In this document: piece after piece, positions 18,458 to 30,997 of the stretch
Layout: the number at the start of each line of letters is the position of its first letter
How positions within the stretch are numbered: the first letter of the stretch is position 1
Assembly (NCBI GenBank): GCA_030683705.1
Contig: JAUXPP010000142.1
Coordinates: 1 to 64,000, forward strand
Direction: 5' to 3'
Length of the DNA: 64,000 bases
From: Polaromonas sp.
Lineage (GTDB): Bacteria; Pseudomonadota; Gammaproteobacteria; Burkholderiales; Burkholderiaceae_C
Made by a program: the position numbers and the translations under genes
The notes under the pieces: model-generated
Seen by the model: the letters and a program-made list of their open reading frames with translations, nothing else
The model's database searches: none
What the model was told of the DNA's origin: nothing

Positions 18458-20857
18458 CTAGTTGGCCAGCTGCTTCCAGGTCGCAATCACCGTGTCAGGA
18501 TTGAGCGACAGCGAGCTGATGCCCTCGTCCTTGAGCCACTGCGCGAAGTCCGGGTGATCGCTGGGGCCCTGGCCGCAGATGCCGACGTATTTGCCCTGGC
18601 GCTTGCAGGCCTGGATGGCGCGGCTCAGCATGGCCTTGACGGCCGGGTCGCGCTCGTCGAAGTCCTCGGCCAGGATGGCCATGCCCGAATCACGGTCCAG
18701 GCCCAACGTGAGCTGGGTCAGGTCGTTGGAGCCGATCGAGAAACCGTCGAAGAACTCGAGGAACTCGTCGGCCAGAATGGCGTTGCTCGGCACCTCGCAC
18801 ATCATGATCACGCGCAGACCCTGCTCGCCGCGTTTCAGGCCGTGCTGGCCCAGCAGGTCGGTGACCTTTTTCGCCTGGCCCAGGGTGCGCACAAACGGCA
18901 CCATGACCTCGACATTGACCAGACCCATGTCGTCGCGCACGCGGCGCAGCGCCTCGCACTCCATCGCAAAGGCCTCACCGAAGTCAGCGCTGAGGTAACG
19001 CGAAGCGCCGCGGAAGCCCAGCATCGGGTTTTCTTCTTCCGGCTCGTAACGCGAGCCGCCGATCAGCTTGCGGTACTCGTTGGACTTGAAGTCCGACAGG
19101 CGCACGATCACCGGCTTGGGCCAGAACGCTGCGGCGATGGTCGCCACGCCTTCGGCCACCTTGTCGACATAAAAAGCGCGCGGCGAGGCATGGCCCCGGG
19201 CCACACTTTCCACCGCCTTCTTCAGGTCGGCATCGACATTCGGGTAGTCGAGGATGGCCTTGGGGTGCACGCCGATGTTGTTGTTGATGACAAACTCCAG
19301 CCGCGCCAGGCCCACGCCATGGTTGGGGATCTGGCAGAAGTCGAAGGCCAGCTGCGGGTTGCCGACATTCATGGTGATCTTCAGGTCGATCTCCGGCATG
19401 TCGCCACGCTGGACTTCGGTGACTTCGGTCTCCAGCAGGCCGTCGTAGATGTTGCCGGTGTCGCCTTCGGCGCAGCTCACGGTGACCAGCATGCCGGTCT
19501 TGAGCGTTTCGGTCGCATCGCCGCAACCGACCACGGCCGGGATGCCGAGCTCTCGCGCAATGATGGCGGCGTGGCAGGTGCGCCCGCCGCGATTGGTGAC
19601 AATGGCGCTGGCCCGTTTCATGACCGGTTCCCAGTTCGGGTCGGTCATGTCGGTGACCAGCACGTCGCCGGGCTGGACCTGGTCCATCTCGCTGATGTGG
19701 TGCACGATGCGGACCGGGCCGGTGCCGATCTTCTGGCCGATGGCGCGCCCTTCGGCCAGCACGGTGCCGGTACCCTTGAGCTTGTAGCGCATCTCGGCCT
19801 TGCCCTTGGACTGGCTTTTCACCGTCTCGGGACGCGCCTGCAGGATGTAGAGCTGGCCGTCGGTGCCGTCCTTGCCCCACTCGATGTCCATGGGGCGGCC
19901 GTAGTGCTCTTCGATGATCACGGCGTAACGCGCCAGCTGCTCGACGTCGGCATCGCTCAGCGAGTAGCGGTTGCGCAGTTCGGCCGGCACGTCGGTGGTC
20001 TTGACCAGCTTGCCGCCGGCTTTTTTCTCTTCGGCGGTGGTGAACTCCATCTGCAGCAGCTTGCTGCCCAGGTTGCGGCGGATCACGCAGCGTTTGCCGG
20101 CTTTCAGCATGGGCTTGTGCACGTAGAACTCGTCGGGGTTGACGGCGCCCTGCACCACGGTTTCGCCCAGCCCGTAGCTGGAGGTGATGAACACCACGTC
20201 TTCGAAGCCGCTTTCGGTGTCGATGGTGAACATCACGCCGGCCGCGCCGATGTCGCTGCGCACCATGCGCTGCACGCCCGCCGACAGGGCCACATCGGCA
20301 TGGGCAAAGCCCTGGTGAACGCGGTAGCTGATGGCGCGGTCGTTGTAGAGCGAGGCAAATACCTCTTTCATCTTGTGCAGCACGTCCTCGATGCCGACCA
20401 CGTTGAGAAAGGTTTCCTGCTGGCCGGCAAAGGACGCGTCAGGCAAGTCCTCGGCGGTGGCCGAGGAGCGCACCGCGAAGCTGGCTTGGGCATTGCCTGC
20501 ACTCAGCGCGGCGAAGCTGGCGCGCACCGCCTGTTCCAGGTCCTGGGGGAAGGGCTGGGCCTCGACCAGCGCGCGGATCTTGCTGCCGGTCTCGGCCAGC
20601 GCGCGCACATCGTCGGTGTTGAGCGCGTCGAGCAGCGCGTTGATTTTCTTGTCCAGGCCGTCGTGGGCCAGGAACACGCGAAAGGCGTGGGCGGTGGTGG
20701 CAAAACCGGTCGGCACCTGCACCCCCTTGGGGCCGGTCGGCAGTTGCGAGATCATCTCGCCGAGGCTGGCGTTTTTACCGCCTACGGCCTCGACATCCGT
20801 CATCCTCAGGTTTTCAAACGGTACGACCAGGGCGGTCGGCTCAAAAAGGTTGGACAT
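18458..20857 (-). CDS. ppsA: phosphoenolpyruvate synthase
   Basis: [69 protein letters not shown]. Confidence 0.96.
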   Translation of the reverse strand: MSNLFEPTALVVPFENLRMTDVEAVGGKNASLGEMISQLPTGPKGVQVPTGFATTAHAFRVFLAHDGLDKKINALLDALNTDDVRALAETGSKIRALVEAQPFPQDLEQAVRASFAALSAGNAQASFAVRSSATAEDLPDASFAGQQETFLNVVGIEDVLHKMKEVFASLYNDRAISYRVHQGFAHADVALSAGVQRMVRSDIGAAGVMFTIDTESGFEDVVFITSSYGLGETVVQGAVNPDEFYVHKPMLKAGKRCVIRRNLGSKLLQMEFTTAEEKKAGGKLVKTTDVPAELRNRYSLSDADVEQLARYAVIIEEHYGRPMDIEWGKDGTDGQLYILQARPETVKSQSKGKAEMRYKLKGTGTVLAEGRAIGQKIGTGPVRIVHHISEMDQVQPGDVLVTDMTDPNWEPVMKRASAIVTNRGGRTCHAAIIARELGIPAVVGCGDATETLKTGMLVTVSCAEGDTGNIYDGLLETEVTEVQRGDMPEIDLKITMNVGNPQLAFDFCQIPNHGVGLARLEFVINNNIGVHPKAILDYPNVDADLKKAVESVARGHASPRAFYVDKVAEGVATIAAAFWPKPVIVRLSDFKSNEYRKLIGGSRYEPEEENPMLGFRGASRYLSADFGEAFAMECEALRRVRDDMGLVNVEVMVPFVRTLGQAKKVTDLLGQHGLKRGEQGLRVIMMCEVPSNAILADEFLEFFDGFSIGSNDLTQLTLGLDRDSGMAILAEDFDERDPAVKAMLSRAIQACKRQGKYVGICGQGPSDHPDFAQWLKDEGISSLSLNPDTVIATWKQLAN

Positions 20858-21036
20858 GAAAATACTCCGGGAGGTTTAAAAACCGGGACGTGGCACATGC
20901 GCGGCAGGCAACCTTGTTGTTCTTGGAAGGGGTGGGCGCGGGGCATGGCAGGGAATATCGGGATAATTGCCCTCATTGTAGAGGCGGCCCGCCTTTTCCG
21001 GCCTCCGCGCCCTTTCACCAACCTGACCCCTCGCCC

Positions 21037-21858
21037 ATGTCCAACCGCACCGTGTTCTTCATCTCCGACGGCACCGGCATCACGGCCGAGACCTTTGGCA
21101 ACGCCATCCTGGCCCAGTTCGAGCTGAAACCGCGCCATGTGCGCCTGCCCTTCATCGACAGCGTGGACAAGGCGCACCAGGCGATCCGCCAGATCAACCA
21201 CACGGCCGAGGTCGAGGGCCTCAAGCCGATTGTGTTCACCACCCTGGTCAACATGGAAATCCTGGAGGTGCTCAAGACCAACTGCCACGGCATGCTGCTG
21301 GACATGTTCGGCATGTTCGTGGCGCCGTTGGAGACCGAACTGGGCCTGAAGTCGAATCACCGGGTCGGGCGTTTTTCGGACGCCTCCAAAAGCAAGGAGT
21401 ACGACGACCGGATCGAGGCCATCAATTTCTCGCTGGCCCATGACGACGGCCAGAGCAACCGCGACCTGGCCGGCTCGGACGTGATCCTGGTCGGCGTCAG
21501 CCGCAGCGGCAAGACGCCGACCTCGCTCTACCTGGCGATGCAGTACGGCCTGAAGGCCTCCAACTACCCGCTGATCCCGGAAGACTTCGAGCGCCGCCAG
21601 CTACCGCCGGCGCTGCTGCCGCACCGCAAGAAGATCTTCGGCCTCACGATCGCTGCCGAACGGCTGGCGCAGATCCGCAACGAACGCCGGCCCAACTCCA
21701 AATATGCCAGCCTGGAGAACTGCCGCGACGAGATCCACGAGGCCGAAGCCATGATGCGGCGCGAAGGCATACGCTGGCTGTCGACCACCACCAAGTCGAT
21801 CGAAGAGATCGACACCACCATCCTGCAGGAACTCCGGCCGGAGCGGCTGGAGTACTGA
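21037..21858 (+). CDS. ppsR: PEP synthetase regulatory protein (kinase/pyrophosphorylase, DUF299)
   Basis: [52 protein letters not shown]; divergent from ppsA. Confidence 0.95.
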   Translation: MSNRTVFFISDGTGITAETFGNAILAQFELKPRHVRLPFIDSVDKAHQAIRQINHTAEVEGLKPIVFTTLVNMEILEVLKTNCHGMLLDMFGMFVAPLETELGLKSNHRVGRFSDASKSKEYDDRIEAINFSLAHDDGQSNRDLAGSDVILVGVSRSGKTPTSLYLAMQYGLKASNYPLIPEDFERRQLPPALLPHRKKIFGLTIAAERLAQIRNERRPNSKYASLENCRDEIHEAEAMMRREGIRWLSTTTKSIEEIDTTILQELRPERLEY

Positions 21859-21880
21859 AACCGGCGCCGTTTGCTCTGGT

Positions 21881-21930
21881 TTTGATAGCTGCCCGCGCTT
21901 GTCTGGCGTGGGCTTGAGCCCAATTTAAGC
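21881..21930 (+). repeat. two-hairpin palindromic element, intergenic
   Basis: TTTGATAGCTGCCCGCGCTTGTCTGGCGTGGGCTTGAGCCCAATTTAAGC. Confidence 0.8.
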
Positions 21931-22010
21931 ATCAAGCTCGGGCACCCTCGCGCGGTGGCGACCCACCCGTGCCGGATCAGGTGTCAAAAAGATCTGAAAG
22001 CCCCGCCAAT

Positions 22011-22040
22011 CAAGCGTGGGCAGCTCCGCTTTTGATAGCA
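22011..22040 (-). repeat. two-hairpin palindromic element, partial copy
   Basis: Minus strand TGCTATCAAAAGCGGAGCTGCCCACGCTTG. Confidence 0.65.
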
Positions 22041-22047
22041 GACCGGT

Positions 22048-23124
22048 TCATCCCAGCACCGCGACGCCCTTGACCTGCGCAAACACCGGACAGCCCGGCT
22101 GCAGCTGCAGCGCCGCCGCCGACTTGCGGGTGATACGTGCCAGCAGCGTGCTGCCGCCGGCGTCCAGGCTGACCATGACTTGTCCCGGGCTGTCGCCGGC
22201 CAGGCCGGTGACGGTCGCGGCGAACACATTGAGCACACTGCTGCCCTCCTGCCGCAACAGGCTCAGGCTGACGTCGCGCGCCTGGATGCGCAACCGCACG
22301 CGCTGGCCGGGCTGCAGCGTCTGGCTCGGCAGGCTGATCTGGCCGCCGGAAAATTCCAGATGGCTCAGCTGCCAGGCGGGTTCCAGATGGGTCACGGTAG
22401 CCGCAATCACGGCCGCGGCCGCGTCGCCGTGGGCCAGCGGCAGATCGAGCCGGGTCAGCAGGTCTCGCGTGGGGCCGGCCGCCGTGACACGGCCCGCTTC
22501 CAGCAGCAGCAGGTGATCGGCCAGCCGGGCCACCTCGTCCGGCGCGTGGCTGACATACAGGATGGGAAGCTCCAGTTCAGCCTGCAGGCGTTCCAGGTAG
22601 GGCAGGACCTCGGCCTTGCGCTGCAGGTCCAGCGCCGCCAGCGGCTCGTCCATCAGCAGCAGGCGCGGGCTGGTGGCCAGCGCGCGTGCGATTGCCACGC
22701 GCTGGCGCTCGCCGCCCGACAGCGTGTCCGGTCGCCGCGCCATCAGCGGCGCGATGCCCAGCAACTCGACCGCCTGCTCCAGCGAGACCCGGCGCTCGGC
22801 CGCCGGCACGCGGCTGCGCCCGTAGGCCAGGTTGCGCCGCACATCCAGGTGGGCGAACAGGCTGGCGTCCTGGAACACAAAACCCAGCGGGCGCCGGTGC
22901 ACCGGCAGGAAAACACCGGCCGCGTCGTCCTGCCAGACCTCGCCGTTAACGACCAGGCGGCCGCTGTCTGCACGTTCCAGCCCGGCGATGCAGCGCAGCA
23001 AACTCGTCTTGCCGGAGCCCGAGACACCAAAAATGGCTGTGACGCCGCGACCGGGCAGGTCGAAGCACACATCCAGCCGGAAGCCGCCCAGGCTGTGGCA
23101 GAAAGTGCCCGCGATGCCGCTCAC
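22048..23124 (-). CDS. modC: molybdate ABC transporter ATP-binding protein
   Basis: [57 protein letters not shown]-terminal TOBE domain. Confidence 0.93.
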   Translation of the reverse strand: MSGIAGTFCHSLGGFRLDVCFDLPGRGVTAIFGVSGSGKTSLLRCIAGLERADSGRLVVNGEVWQDDAAGVFLPVHRRPLGFVFQDASLFAHLDVRRNLAYGRSRVPAAERRVSLEQAVELLGIAPLMARRPDTLSGGERQRVAIARALATSPRLLLMDEPLAALDLQRKAEVLPYLERLQAELELPILYVSHAPDEVARLADHLLLLEAGRVTAAGPTRDLLTRLDLPLAHGDAAAAVIAATVTHLEPAWQLSHLEFSGGQISLPSQTLQPGQRVRLRIQARDVSLSLLRQEGSSVLNVFAATVTGLAGDSPGQVMVSLDAGGSTLLARITRKSAAALQLQPGCPVFAQVKGVAVLG

Positions 23125-23810
23125 GCGCCCTGCCCCCGGTGCCGCCGGCTGCCAGGCTGCAGCAGATACAGCGCCAGCAGCACAACAAAGGAAAACAGCA
23201 ACAAGCCGCCGGCCAGCCAGTGCGCCTGTGCATATTCCAGCGCTTCGACATGGTCGTAAATCTGCACCGACAACACCCGCGTCTGGCCCGGGATGTTGCC
23301 GCCCATCATCAGCACGATGCCGAACTCGCCGACGGTGTGGGCAAAACCCATGACCGCCGCCGTCACATAGGCCGGACGCGCCAGCGGCAGCACCACCGTG
23401 ACAAAGGTGTCCAGCGGCGAGGCGCGCAGGGTGGCGGCGACTTCCAGCGGGCGTTCACCGATCGCTTCAAACGCGTTCTGCAAAGGCTGGACCACAAAAG
23501 GCAGCGAATAAAACACCGAGCCGACCACCAGCCCGGCAAAACTGAAAGGCAGCAGGCCCCAGCCCAGCGCTTGCGTCAGCGCCCCGACCGGGCCCTGCGG
23601 TCCCATCAGCACCAGCAAATAAAAACCCAGCACCACCGGTGGCAACACCAGCGGCAAAGCCACCAGCGCGCCTACCGGCCCCTTGAGCCAGGAGCGTGTG
23701 CGGGCCAGCCACCAGGCCAGCGGCGTGCCCGCGAGCAGCAGCACGCCGGTGGTGGTCGCTGCCAGTCTGGCGGTCAGCGCAATGGCCTGCAGGGCAGCGT
23801 CGTCAATCAT
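23121..23810 (-). CDS. modB: molybdate ABC transporter permease
   Basis: [49 protein letters not shown]. Confidence 0.93.
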   Translation of the reverse strand: MIDDAALQAIALTARLAATTTGVLLLAGTPLAWWLARTRSWLKGPVGALVALPLVLPPVVLGFYLLVLMGPQGPVGALTQALGWGLLPFSFAGLVVGSVFYSLPFVVQPLQNAFEAIGERPLEVAATLRASPLDTFVTVVLPLARPAYVTAAVMGFAHTVGEFGIVLMMGGNIPGQTRVLSVQIYDHVEALEYAQAHWLAGGLLLFSFVVLLALYLLQPGSRRHRGQGA

Positions 23811-23811
23811 G

Positions 23812-24606
<795 letters not shown>

Positions 24607-24632
24607 GATCGATGCCACGCGATCAGCACCCC

Positions 24633-25391
24633 ATGAAAAAAGCCGCCCCTGCCCTGTCCTTCGGCAGCGCCCTCAGCCACGAGCCCGCCGACAAACGCAT
24701 CGAGATCCTGCGCCGGGTCGGCGACAGCGGCTCGATCTCGCAGGCCGCGCGGGATGCCGGCGTCAGCTACAAGGCCGCCTGGCAGGCGATCGACACGCTG
24801 AGCAACCTGGCCGGCGGCGTGCTGGTGCAGCGGGCGGTGGGCGGCGCCGGCGGCGGGGGCGCACTGATCACTGACGCCGGCAAACACCTGCTGGCGGTGG
24901 CCGCGCAACTGGCCGAATCGCGCCGGCAGGTGCTGGCCGCGGCGACAGCGCCAGCAGCAGCCACACTGCCCCACACCGGCCTGCGCACCAGCATGCGCAA
25001 CCAGTTTCCCTGCCGGGTGGACCGGCTCGAGGCCAAAGGCCAGACCGTGCGCGTGGTCCTGCGCCTGCCCGACGGCAGCCAGTTGGTCTCACGCATCACC
25101 AAAGCCAGCGCAGAACTGCTGGGCCTGAAAAAAAAACTCGCGGTGCTGGCGCTGTGCAAGGCCACGGCTGTGCGCGTGAGCCCCCAATCTGCCAGCCCTG
25201 CCGAGGGTCAACAGCTCAGCGGCCGGGCCCAGCGTGTCAGCCGCGGCGCCAACGGCGACGAGGTCTCGCTGCTGCTGGCCGCCGGCCTGCAACTGGTGGG
25301 ATTTGCCGCAGCCGGCAGCGGCATCCGGGCCAAAACACCGGTGAGCGCGCTGATCGACGAGTCGGCCGTGGTGATCGCCCTGCCCGCCTGA
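24633..25391 (+). CDS. modE: molybdate-responsive regulator (LysR-type HTH plus TOBE domains)
   Basis: RIEILRRVGDSGSISQAARDAGVSYKAAWQAIDTLSNLAGG...; TOBE/Mop-like repeats downstream; divergent from modA. Confidence 0.9.
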   Translation: MKKAAPALSFGSALSHEPADKRIEILRRVGDSGSISQAARDAGVSYKAAWQAIDTLSNLAGGVLVQRAVGGAGGGGALITDAGKHLLAVAAQLAESRRQVLAAATAPAAATLPHTGLRTSMRNQFPCRVDRLEAKGQTVRVVLRLPDGSQLVSRITKASAELLGLKKKLAVLALCKATAVRVSPQSASPAEGQQLSGRAQRVSRGANGDEVSLLLAAGLQLVGFAAAGSGIRAKTPVSALIDESAVVIALPA

Positions 25392-25436
25392 CGCGACCTG
25401 CATAGGACAGCCCCTTAGCGGCCGGCAATGCATTTC

Positions 25437-25473
25437 ATAGCAAATATCTATCAATTTAATGCAATCAACAGAG
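25437..25473. promoter_or_regulatory. candidate OxyR-binding site upstream of ahpC
   Basis: ATAG-N7-CTAT-N7-ATGC-N7-AGAG; first half matches the OxyR ATAG-N7-CTAT element exactly. Confidence 0.6.
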
Positions 25474-25535
25474 TTATACTATGCACTGGCCAGCAAATTT
25501 CAGCTGTTTTTTATCAACTCCAGAAAGCGATACCC

Positions 25536-26099
25536 ATGTCCCTGATCAATACCCCCGTCCAGCCTTTCAAGACCCAGGCCTTCCTCAATGGCAAGTTCAT
25601 TGAAGTCTCCAACGAATCGCTCAAAGGCAAGTGGTCGGTCCTGATCTTCATGCCGGCGGCTTTCACCTTCAACTGCCCGACCGAAGTCGAGGACGCTGCC
25701 GACAACTACGCCGAATTCCAGAAGGCCGGCGCCGAGGTCTACATCGTGACCACCGACACCCACTTCTCGCACAAGGTGTGGCATGAGACCTCTCCTGCCG
25801 TCGGCAAGGCCAAGTTCCCGCTGGTGGGCGACCCGACCCACGTGCTGACCAAGGCTTTCGACGTGTTCATCCCTGAAGAAGGCCTGGCACTGCGCGGCAC
25901 CTTCGTGATCGATCCCGAAGGCATGATCAAGACGGCCGAAGTGCATTCCAACGAAATCGCCCGCGACGTCAAGGAAACCCTGCGCAAGCTCAAGGCTGCC
26001 CAGTACACCGCCGCCCACCCCGGCCAGGTCTGCCCTGCCAAGTGGAACGAAGGCGCCAAGACGATTGCCCCGTCGATCGACCTCGTCGGCAAGATCTAA
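25536..26099 (+). CDS. ahpC: alkyl hydroperoxide reductase subunit C
   Basis: VLIFMPAAFTFNCPTEVEDAADNYAEFQKAGAEVYIVTTDTHFSHKVWH; VCPAKW resolving Cys. Confidence 0.95.
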   Translation: MSLINTPVQPFKTQAFLNGKFIEVSNESLKGKWSVLIFMPAAFTFNCPTEVEDAADNYAEFQKAGAEVYIVTTDTHFSHKVWHETSPAVGKAKFPLVGDPTHVLTKAFDVFIPEEGLALRGTFVIDPEGMIKTAEVHSNEIARDVKETLRKLKAAQYTAAHPGQVCPAKWNEGAKTIAPSIDLVGKI

Positions 26100-26113
26100 G
26101 ACCCCGCGGTCCC

Positions 26114-26156
26114 AGCCCGGGCGAAACACACCTCCGGGTGTGTCCCGGGCTTTTTT
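26114..26156 (+). terminator. terminator between ahpC and ahpF
   Basis: AGCCCGGG-(ACACACctccgggTGTGT)-CCCGGGCTTTTTTG. Confidence 0.8.
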
Positions 26157-26198
26157 GTTCCCTTTTGACACGATATTCCAACCGAAAGTGAGTTTTTC

Positions 26199-27770
26199 AT
26201 GCTCGACGACGCCACCAAAGCCCAACTGCAAAGTTACCTCGAACGCGCCAGCCAGCCGATCGAAATCGTCGCCTCGCTCGACGACAGCGAGGCCTCGGGC
26301 GAAGTGCTGTCGCTGCTGAAAGACGTGGCTGCCTCTTCGCCGCTGGTCACCTTGACCGAAAGCCGCGACGACCCGCACCGCAAACCCTCGTTCTCGATCA
26401 ACCGCCCCGGTGAGAACCACGGCCCGCGTTTTGCCGGCCTGCCCATGGGCCATGAGTTCACCTCGCTGATCCTGGCGCTGCTGCAGATCGGCGGTTATCC
26501 GCCCAAGGTCGAGCAGGAAGTGCTGGAGCAGATCCGCGCGCTGGACCGCGACCTCGACTTCGAGGTGTACGTCTCGCTGACCTGCCACAACTGCCCGGAC
26601 GTGGTGCAGGCGCTGAACCTGATGGCGGTGCAGAACCCGCGCATCAAGACCACCATGATCGAAGGCGGCACCTTCCAGGACGAGATCAAGGAACGCGAGA
26701 TCATGGGCGTGCCCACGGTTTTCCTGAACGGCACCATGTTCGGCAACGGCCGCATGAGCCTGGAGGAAATCCTCGCCAAGATCGACACCAGCGGCACCGA
26801 GCGCGAAGCCAAAAAGATCGATGCCAAGGACCCCTTCGACGTGCTGATCGTCGGCGGCGGACCTGCCGGCGCCGCAGCCGCCGTGTATGCCGCACGCAAG
26901 GGCATACGCACCGGCGTGGCCTCCGAGCGTTTCGGCGGCCAGGTGCTGGACACCCTGGGCATCGAGAACTTCATCTCGATCAAGGAAACCGAAGGCCCGA
27001 AATTCGCGCACGCGCTCGAGGAACACGTGCGCAACTACGACGTGGACATCATGAACCTGCAGCGCGCCAAGGCGCTGGTGCCCCACAGCGGCGCGGGCAA
27101 GGACCTGATCGAAGTCCAGCTCGAGAGCGGCGCCTCGCTGAAAAGCAAGTCGGTCATCATCTCCACCGGCGCGCGCTGGCGCAACATCAATGTGCCCGGC
27201 GAGCAGGAGTTCAAGAACAAGGGCGTGGCTTATTGCCCGCACTGCGACGGGCCACTGTTCAAGGGCAAGCGTGTCGCGGTCATCGGCGGCGGCAACTCCG
27301 GCGTCGAGGCGGCGATTGACCTGGCCGGCATCGTCGGCCATGTGACGCTGATCGAATACGACACCGCACTGCGTGCCGATGCAGTGCTGCAGAACAAGTT
27401 GAAGAGCCTGGCCAACGTCGATGTGTTCACCAACGCGCAGACCACCGAGATCACCGGCGACCAGAAAGTCACCGGCCTGGTCTACAAGGACCGCGCCAGT
27501 GGCGAACTCAAAACCGTGGCGCTCGAAGGCGTGTTCATCCAGATCGGCCTGGTGCCCAATACCGACTGGCTCAAGGGCGTGGTCGAGCTGTCCAAACACG
27601 GCGAGATCATCGTGGATGCACGCGGCCAGACCTCGGTGCCCGGTGTGTTTGCGGCCGGCGACGCGACCACCGTGCCCTTCAAGCAGATCATCATCGCGGC
27701 CGGTGATGGCGCCAAGGCGGCGCTGGGCGCGTTTGATTATTTGATCCGCAGCCCGGCCACCGTGCACTGA
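26199..27770 (+). CDS. ahpF: alkyl hydroperoxide reductase subunit F
   Basis: [71 protein letters not shown]. Confidence 0.96.
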   Translation: MLDDATKAQLQSYLERASQPIEIVASLDDSEASGEVLSLLKDVAASSPLVTLTESRDDPHRKPSFSINRPGENHGPRFAGLPMGHEFTSLILALLQIGGYPPKVEQEVLEQIRALDRDLDFEVYVSLTCHNCPDVVQALNLMAVQNPRIKTTMIEGGTFQDEIKEREIMGVPTVFLNGTMFGNGRMSLEEILAKIDTSGTEREAKKIDAKDPFDVLIVGGGPAGAAAAVYAARKGIRTGVASERFGGQVLDTLGIENFISIKETEGPKFAHALEEHVRNYDVDIMNLQRAKALVPHSGAGKDLIEVQLESGASLKSKSVIISTGARWRNINVPGEQEFKNKGVAYCPHCDGPLFKGKRVAVIGGGNSGVEAAIDLAGIVGHVTLIEYDTALRADAVLQNKLKSLANVDVFTNAQTTEITGDQKVTGLVYKDRASGELKTVALEGVFIQIGLVPNTDWLKGVVELSKHGEIIVDARGQTSVPGVFAAGDATTVPFKQIIIAAGDGAKAALGAFDYLIRSPATVH

Positions 27771-27790
27771 GCGCGCAGGCCTGCCTCTGC

Positions 27791-27817
27791 CAAGCCCGCC
27801 ACTGGCGGGCTTTTTTG
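27791..27817 (+). terminator. terminator after ahpF
   Basis: AAGCCCGCCACTGGCGGGCTTTTTTG. Confidence 0.85.
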
Positions 27818-27958
27818 CGTCCGTGTCGCGGCCTTGTGCAATACGAACGGTTATCACACTCACACGCAAACCGACCGCCCGCGTGGGGACATGCCTTGAG
27901 CAGAAGCGGTCGCCGGGAGACAATGGGCCATCAACAATACACAACAAGAGGAAATGCC

Positions 27959-28435
27959 ATGAAAGGCGACGCACAAGTCATCACCCACCTGCAGGCCCAG
28001 CTCAAGAACGAGCTGACCGCCATCAACCAGTACTTCCTGCACTACCGCATGTACAAGCACTGGGGCCTGGACAAGCTGGCCAAGAAGGAATACGAGGAGT
28101 CCATCGGCGAGATGAAACACGCCGACAAGCTGATGGACCGCATCTTCATGCTCGACGGCCTGCCGAACCTGCAGGACCTCGGCAAGCTGATGATCGGTGA
28201 GGACGTTCCCGAAGCGCTCAATTGCGACCTGCAGGCCGAAACCGGCGCGCAGGCCACCATCAAGGCCGGCATGGCCCACTGCGAAAGCGTGCGTGACTAT
28301 GTGTCGCGCGATTTGCTGCAAGGCATCCTCGACGACACCGAGGAACACATCGACTTCCTGGAAACCCAGATCGAGCTGATCAACAAGGTCGGCATCCAGA
28401 ACTACCTGCAAAGCCAGATGGGCGAACTGAGCTGA
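27959..28435 (+). CDS. bfr: bacterioferritin
   Basis: MKGDAQVITHLQAQLKNELTAINQYFLHYRMYKHWGLDKLAKKEYEESIGEMKHADKLMDRI. Confidence 0.95.
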   Translation: MKGDAQVITHLQAQLKNELTAINQYFLHYRMYKHWGLDKLAKKEYEESIGEMKHADKLMDRIFMLDGLPNLQDLGKLMIGEDVPEALNCDLQAETGAQATIKAGMAHCESVRDYVSRDLLQGILDDTEEHIDFLETQIELINKVGIQNYLQSQMGELS

Positions 28436-28463
28436 TTTCCGCCTGCGCTGCGGCGCACTGCTC

Positions 28464-28492
28464 CCGGCCCGCCGCCTGGCGGGCCGTTTTGT
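28464..28492 (+). terminator. terminator after bfr
   Basis: CGGCCCGCCgcctGGCGGGCCGTTTTG. Confidence 0.75.
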
Positions 28493-28576
28493 TTCCGGCC
28501 CGCAGCACGACGCCGATGCGGGCCACCCGGGCGGACACCGGCTCCAGCTTTTTTTCTCCGCCGCCCCCGTCCTCAT

Positions 28577-28686
28577 CACTCAAACGAGAATAATTCGCAT
28601 TTGTTGCGTTAAGATGCCGCACCCGCGAGCCGACATGCCCAGCCATGTGAAGCCAGCCAGCAACCTGACTGGACCCTGCCTCACAT
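28577..28686 (+). promoter_or_regulatory. Fur-type promoter region P1 upstream of the TonB-dependent receptor
   Basis: CTCAAACGAGAATAATTCGCATTTGTTGCGTTAAGATGCCGCACCCG; near-duplicate at 30887-30997. Confidence 0.6.
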
Positions 28687-30871
28687 GTCTACCCCATCCC
28701 GTTTCCTTGCATCAACAACCCCTTTGTCCCCCGTCAGCCGGGCGTCATCAGCTACTAAACTAATAGCAAAATTCAGCCTCACCCCGCTCGCGCTGTGTGC
28801 CGCGCAACTGGTCGGTGCCCAGGTCCTGCCGGACATCACCATACGCGCGGATACCGAACAGGGCTACTCCCCGGCCAGCAGCAGCAGCGCCACCAAAAGC
28901 AGCGCGCCGCTGCGCGATATTCCGCAAACCGTCAACGTGGTCCCCGGCCAGCTGCTGCGCGACCAGGCGGCGCGCTCCATGGAAGATGCGCTGCGCAACG
29001 TGCCCGGCGTGGCGGCCAGCCATGGCGATGGCCAGCGCGACCAGGTGATGATCCGCGGCTTCACGGCGATTGCCGACCAGTTTTCCGACGGCCTGCGCGA
29101 TGACGCCCTGTACTTCCGCGACCTGTCCAACGTCGAGCGCGTCGAGGTGCTCAAGGGCCCTTCTGCCGTGCTGTACGGCCGGGGTTCCTCGGGCGGCCTG
29201 ATCAACCGCATCACCAAAAAACCGAAATTCGGCGAAACCTCGGGCGAGGCCGCGCTGATCCTGGGCAGCAACCAGCTCAGGCGCGTGGAAGCCGACGTGA
29301 ACCTGCCGCTGGGTGAAGCCGCGGCCTTCCGCCTGAACGCGGCGCGCGAGGACTCCGGCAGCTACCGCGACCAGCAATTCGTGGACCGCTACAGCTTTGC
29401 GCCGTCGCTGGCGCTCAAATTCAGCAGCCAGACGTCGCTGTTGCTGCAATACACCAGGGCGCGCGACCAGCGTGTGACGGACTTCGGCATCCCGGCACTC
29501 AACGGCCGCCCGGTGGATGTGCCCGCCGGCACCTACTACGGCTCGGGCAATGCCCGGCGCGACGACACCAGCACCAGCCGGGTCGACACCTACACCGCCA
29601 CCCTGAACCACAGCTTCAACGATGTGTTGAGCGTGCGCAACACCACGCGCTACTACAGCTACGAGCTGGACCGTTACAACACCCTGCCCAGCGGCACAAC
29701 CGACCCGGTGGCGCTGACCATCGGGCTGACCCGCAGCGCCGTCTTCCGCGACGAATCCGGCTGGTTCAACCAGACCGATGTCACCTACAAAAACACGCTG
29801 GGCGGCCTCAAGCAGGAATGGCTGTTCGGCCTGGAAATGGGCCAGCAGAAGCGCCGCTCCGAATCGATCTCGGCCGGCAACGTGGCGCGCGTGTCCATCT
29901 TCAACCCGGGCCTGGTGGCGGTACCGGCATTCAGCGCAGCCAACCTGGCTGCCGACAGCGCCATCCCCAACCACACCACCCAGGATGTGCTGGGGGTGTA
30001 CCTGCAGGACCAGGTCACGCTGGCGAAAAACTGGAAGGTGCTGGCAGGCATACGCTACGACGAGTTCAAGCAGTCCACCACCTTCGAGCGCAAGCTCGCG
30101 CCGCTGGCCCGCACCGACCGCAGCTTCAGCCCGCGCGCCGGCCTGGTGTGGCAGCCCACCGAGGCGCAGTCGCATTACCTCTCGTACAGCCGCTCGTTCC
30201 AGCCCTCGGCCGAGACCTTCGCCCTGGCCGGCAGCAATGTGGGCAACGAGCCGGAAATCACCCGCAACGTCGAGATCGGCAGCAAGCTCGGTTTCCTGGA
30301 CGGCGCGCTCAGCGTCACGGCCGCCCTGTTCAACTTGCAGCGCAGCAACATCAAGAACACCGACCCGGCCAACCCCAGCCAGCAGATCAACGTGGGCACG
30401 CAGCGCACCAACGGGCTGGAACTCACGGCCAGCGGCCGCCTGCCGGGCCGCTGGGACGTGAGCGCGGGTTACGCCTACCTGGACGGCAAAATGGTGGAGT
30501 CCGTGGCACGCGTCAGCTCGCTGCAGTTGCCGGTCGTTTCGGTGCCGTCGCTGGGCAAGGTGCCGGCGCTGACGCCACGCCACTCGGCCTCGTTCTGGGC
30601 CATGAAAGACCTGGGCAAGGGCTTCAGCCTGGGTGGCGGCCTCAACTACGTGGGCGAACGTTTCGCTTCGCTGACCAACCTCGTCGTCCTGCCGGCTTAC
30701 CTGACCGGTGACCTCGCCGGCAGCTACCGGACCGGCCGCTACGAATTCGGCGTGAACATCAAAAACGTCACCGACAAAAAATACATCGTCTCCAGCCACG
30801 GCAGCAACGACAACCTGATTCTGCCGGGCGCGCCGCGTGAGTTGCAGCTGAGCATGCGCGTCAGATTCTGA
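28685..30871 (+). CDS. TonB-dependent siderophore receptor
   Basis: Plug: IPQTVNVVPGQLLRDQAARSMEDALRNVPGVAASHGDGQRDQVMIRGF; ends in aromatic LQLSMRVRF. Confidence 0.93.
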   Translation: MSTPSRFLASTTPLSPVSRASSATKLIAKFSLTPLALCAAQLVGAQVLPDITIRADTEQGYSPASSSSATKSSAPLRDIPQTVNVVPGQLLRDQAARSMEDALRNVPGVAASHGDGQRDQVMIRGFTAIADQFSDGLRDDALYFRDLSNVERVEVLKGPSAVLYGRGSSGGLINRITKKPKFGETSGEAALILGSNQLRRVEADVNLPLGEAAAFRLNAAREDSGSYRDQQFVDRYSFAPSLALKFSSQTSLLLQYTRARDQRVTDFGIPALNGRPVDVPAGTYYGSGNARRDDTSTSRVDTYTATLNHSFNDVLSVRNTTRYYSYELDRYNTLPSGTTDPVALTIGLTRSAVFRDESGWFNQTDVTYKNTLGGLKQEWLFGLEMGQQKRRSESISAGNVARVSIFNPGLVAVPAFSAANLAADSAIPNHTTQDVLGVYLQDQVTLAKNWKVLAGIRYDEFKQSTTFERKLAPLARTDRSFSPRAGLVWQPTEAQSHYLSYSRSFQPSAETFALAGSNVGNEPEITRNVEIGSKLGFLDGALSVTAALFNLQRSNIKNTDPANPSQQINVGTQRTNGLELTASGRLPGRWDVSAGYAYLDGKMVESVARVSSLQLPVVSVPSLGKVPALTPRHSASFWAMKDLGKGFSLGGGLNYVGERFASLTNLVVLPAYLTGDLAGSYRTGRYEFGVNIKNVTDKKYIVSSHGSNDNLILPGAPRELQLSMRVRF
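28730..28767 (-). repeat. palindromic element inside the TonB-dependent receptor CDS
   Basis: ...CGGGCGTCATCAGCTACTAAACTAATAGC. Confidence 0.6.
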
Positions 30872-30886
30872 TGAGGGAAAGGATTT

Positions 30887-30997
30887 CCCTCAAACGCGAA
30901 TAATTCTCATTATTGCGTTAAGATACCGCACCCGCCAGCCGACGCCTTTGCCGCGTGAAGCCAGCCAGCAACCTTGCCTGAGCCTGTGTTTCACCAT
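30887..30997 (+). promoter_or_regulatory. Fur-type promoter region P2 (duplicate of P1)
   Basis: CTCAAACGCGAATAATTCTCATTATTGCGTTAAGATACCGCACCCG plus shared GTGAAGCCAGCCAGCAACC. Confidence 0.65.

Noticed and set aside
18554-21127. 857-aa plus-strand ORF opposite ppsA
   Set aside because: Shadow ORF; His/Val/Gly-rich composition and no recognisable domain, while ppsA motifs are clear on the minus strand.
25500-27974. 824-aa minus-strand ORF opposite ahpC and ahpF
   Set aside because: Shadow ORF spanning two well-supported genes and a terminator.
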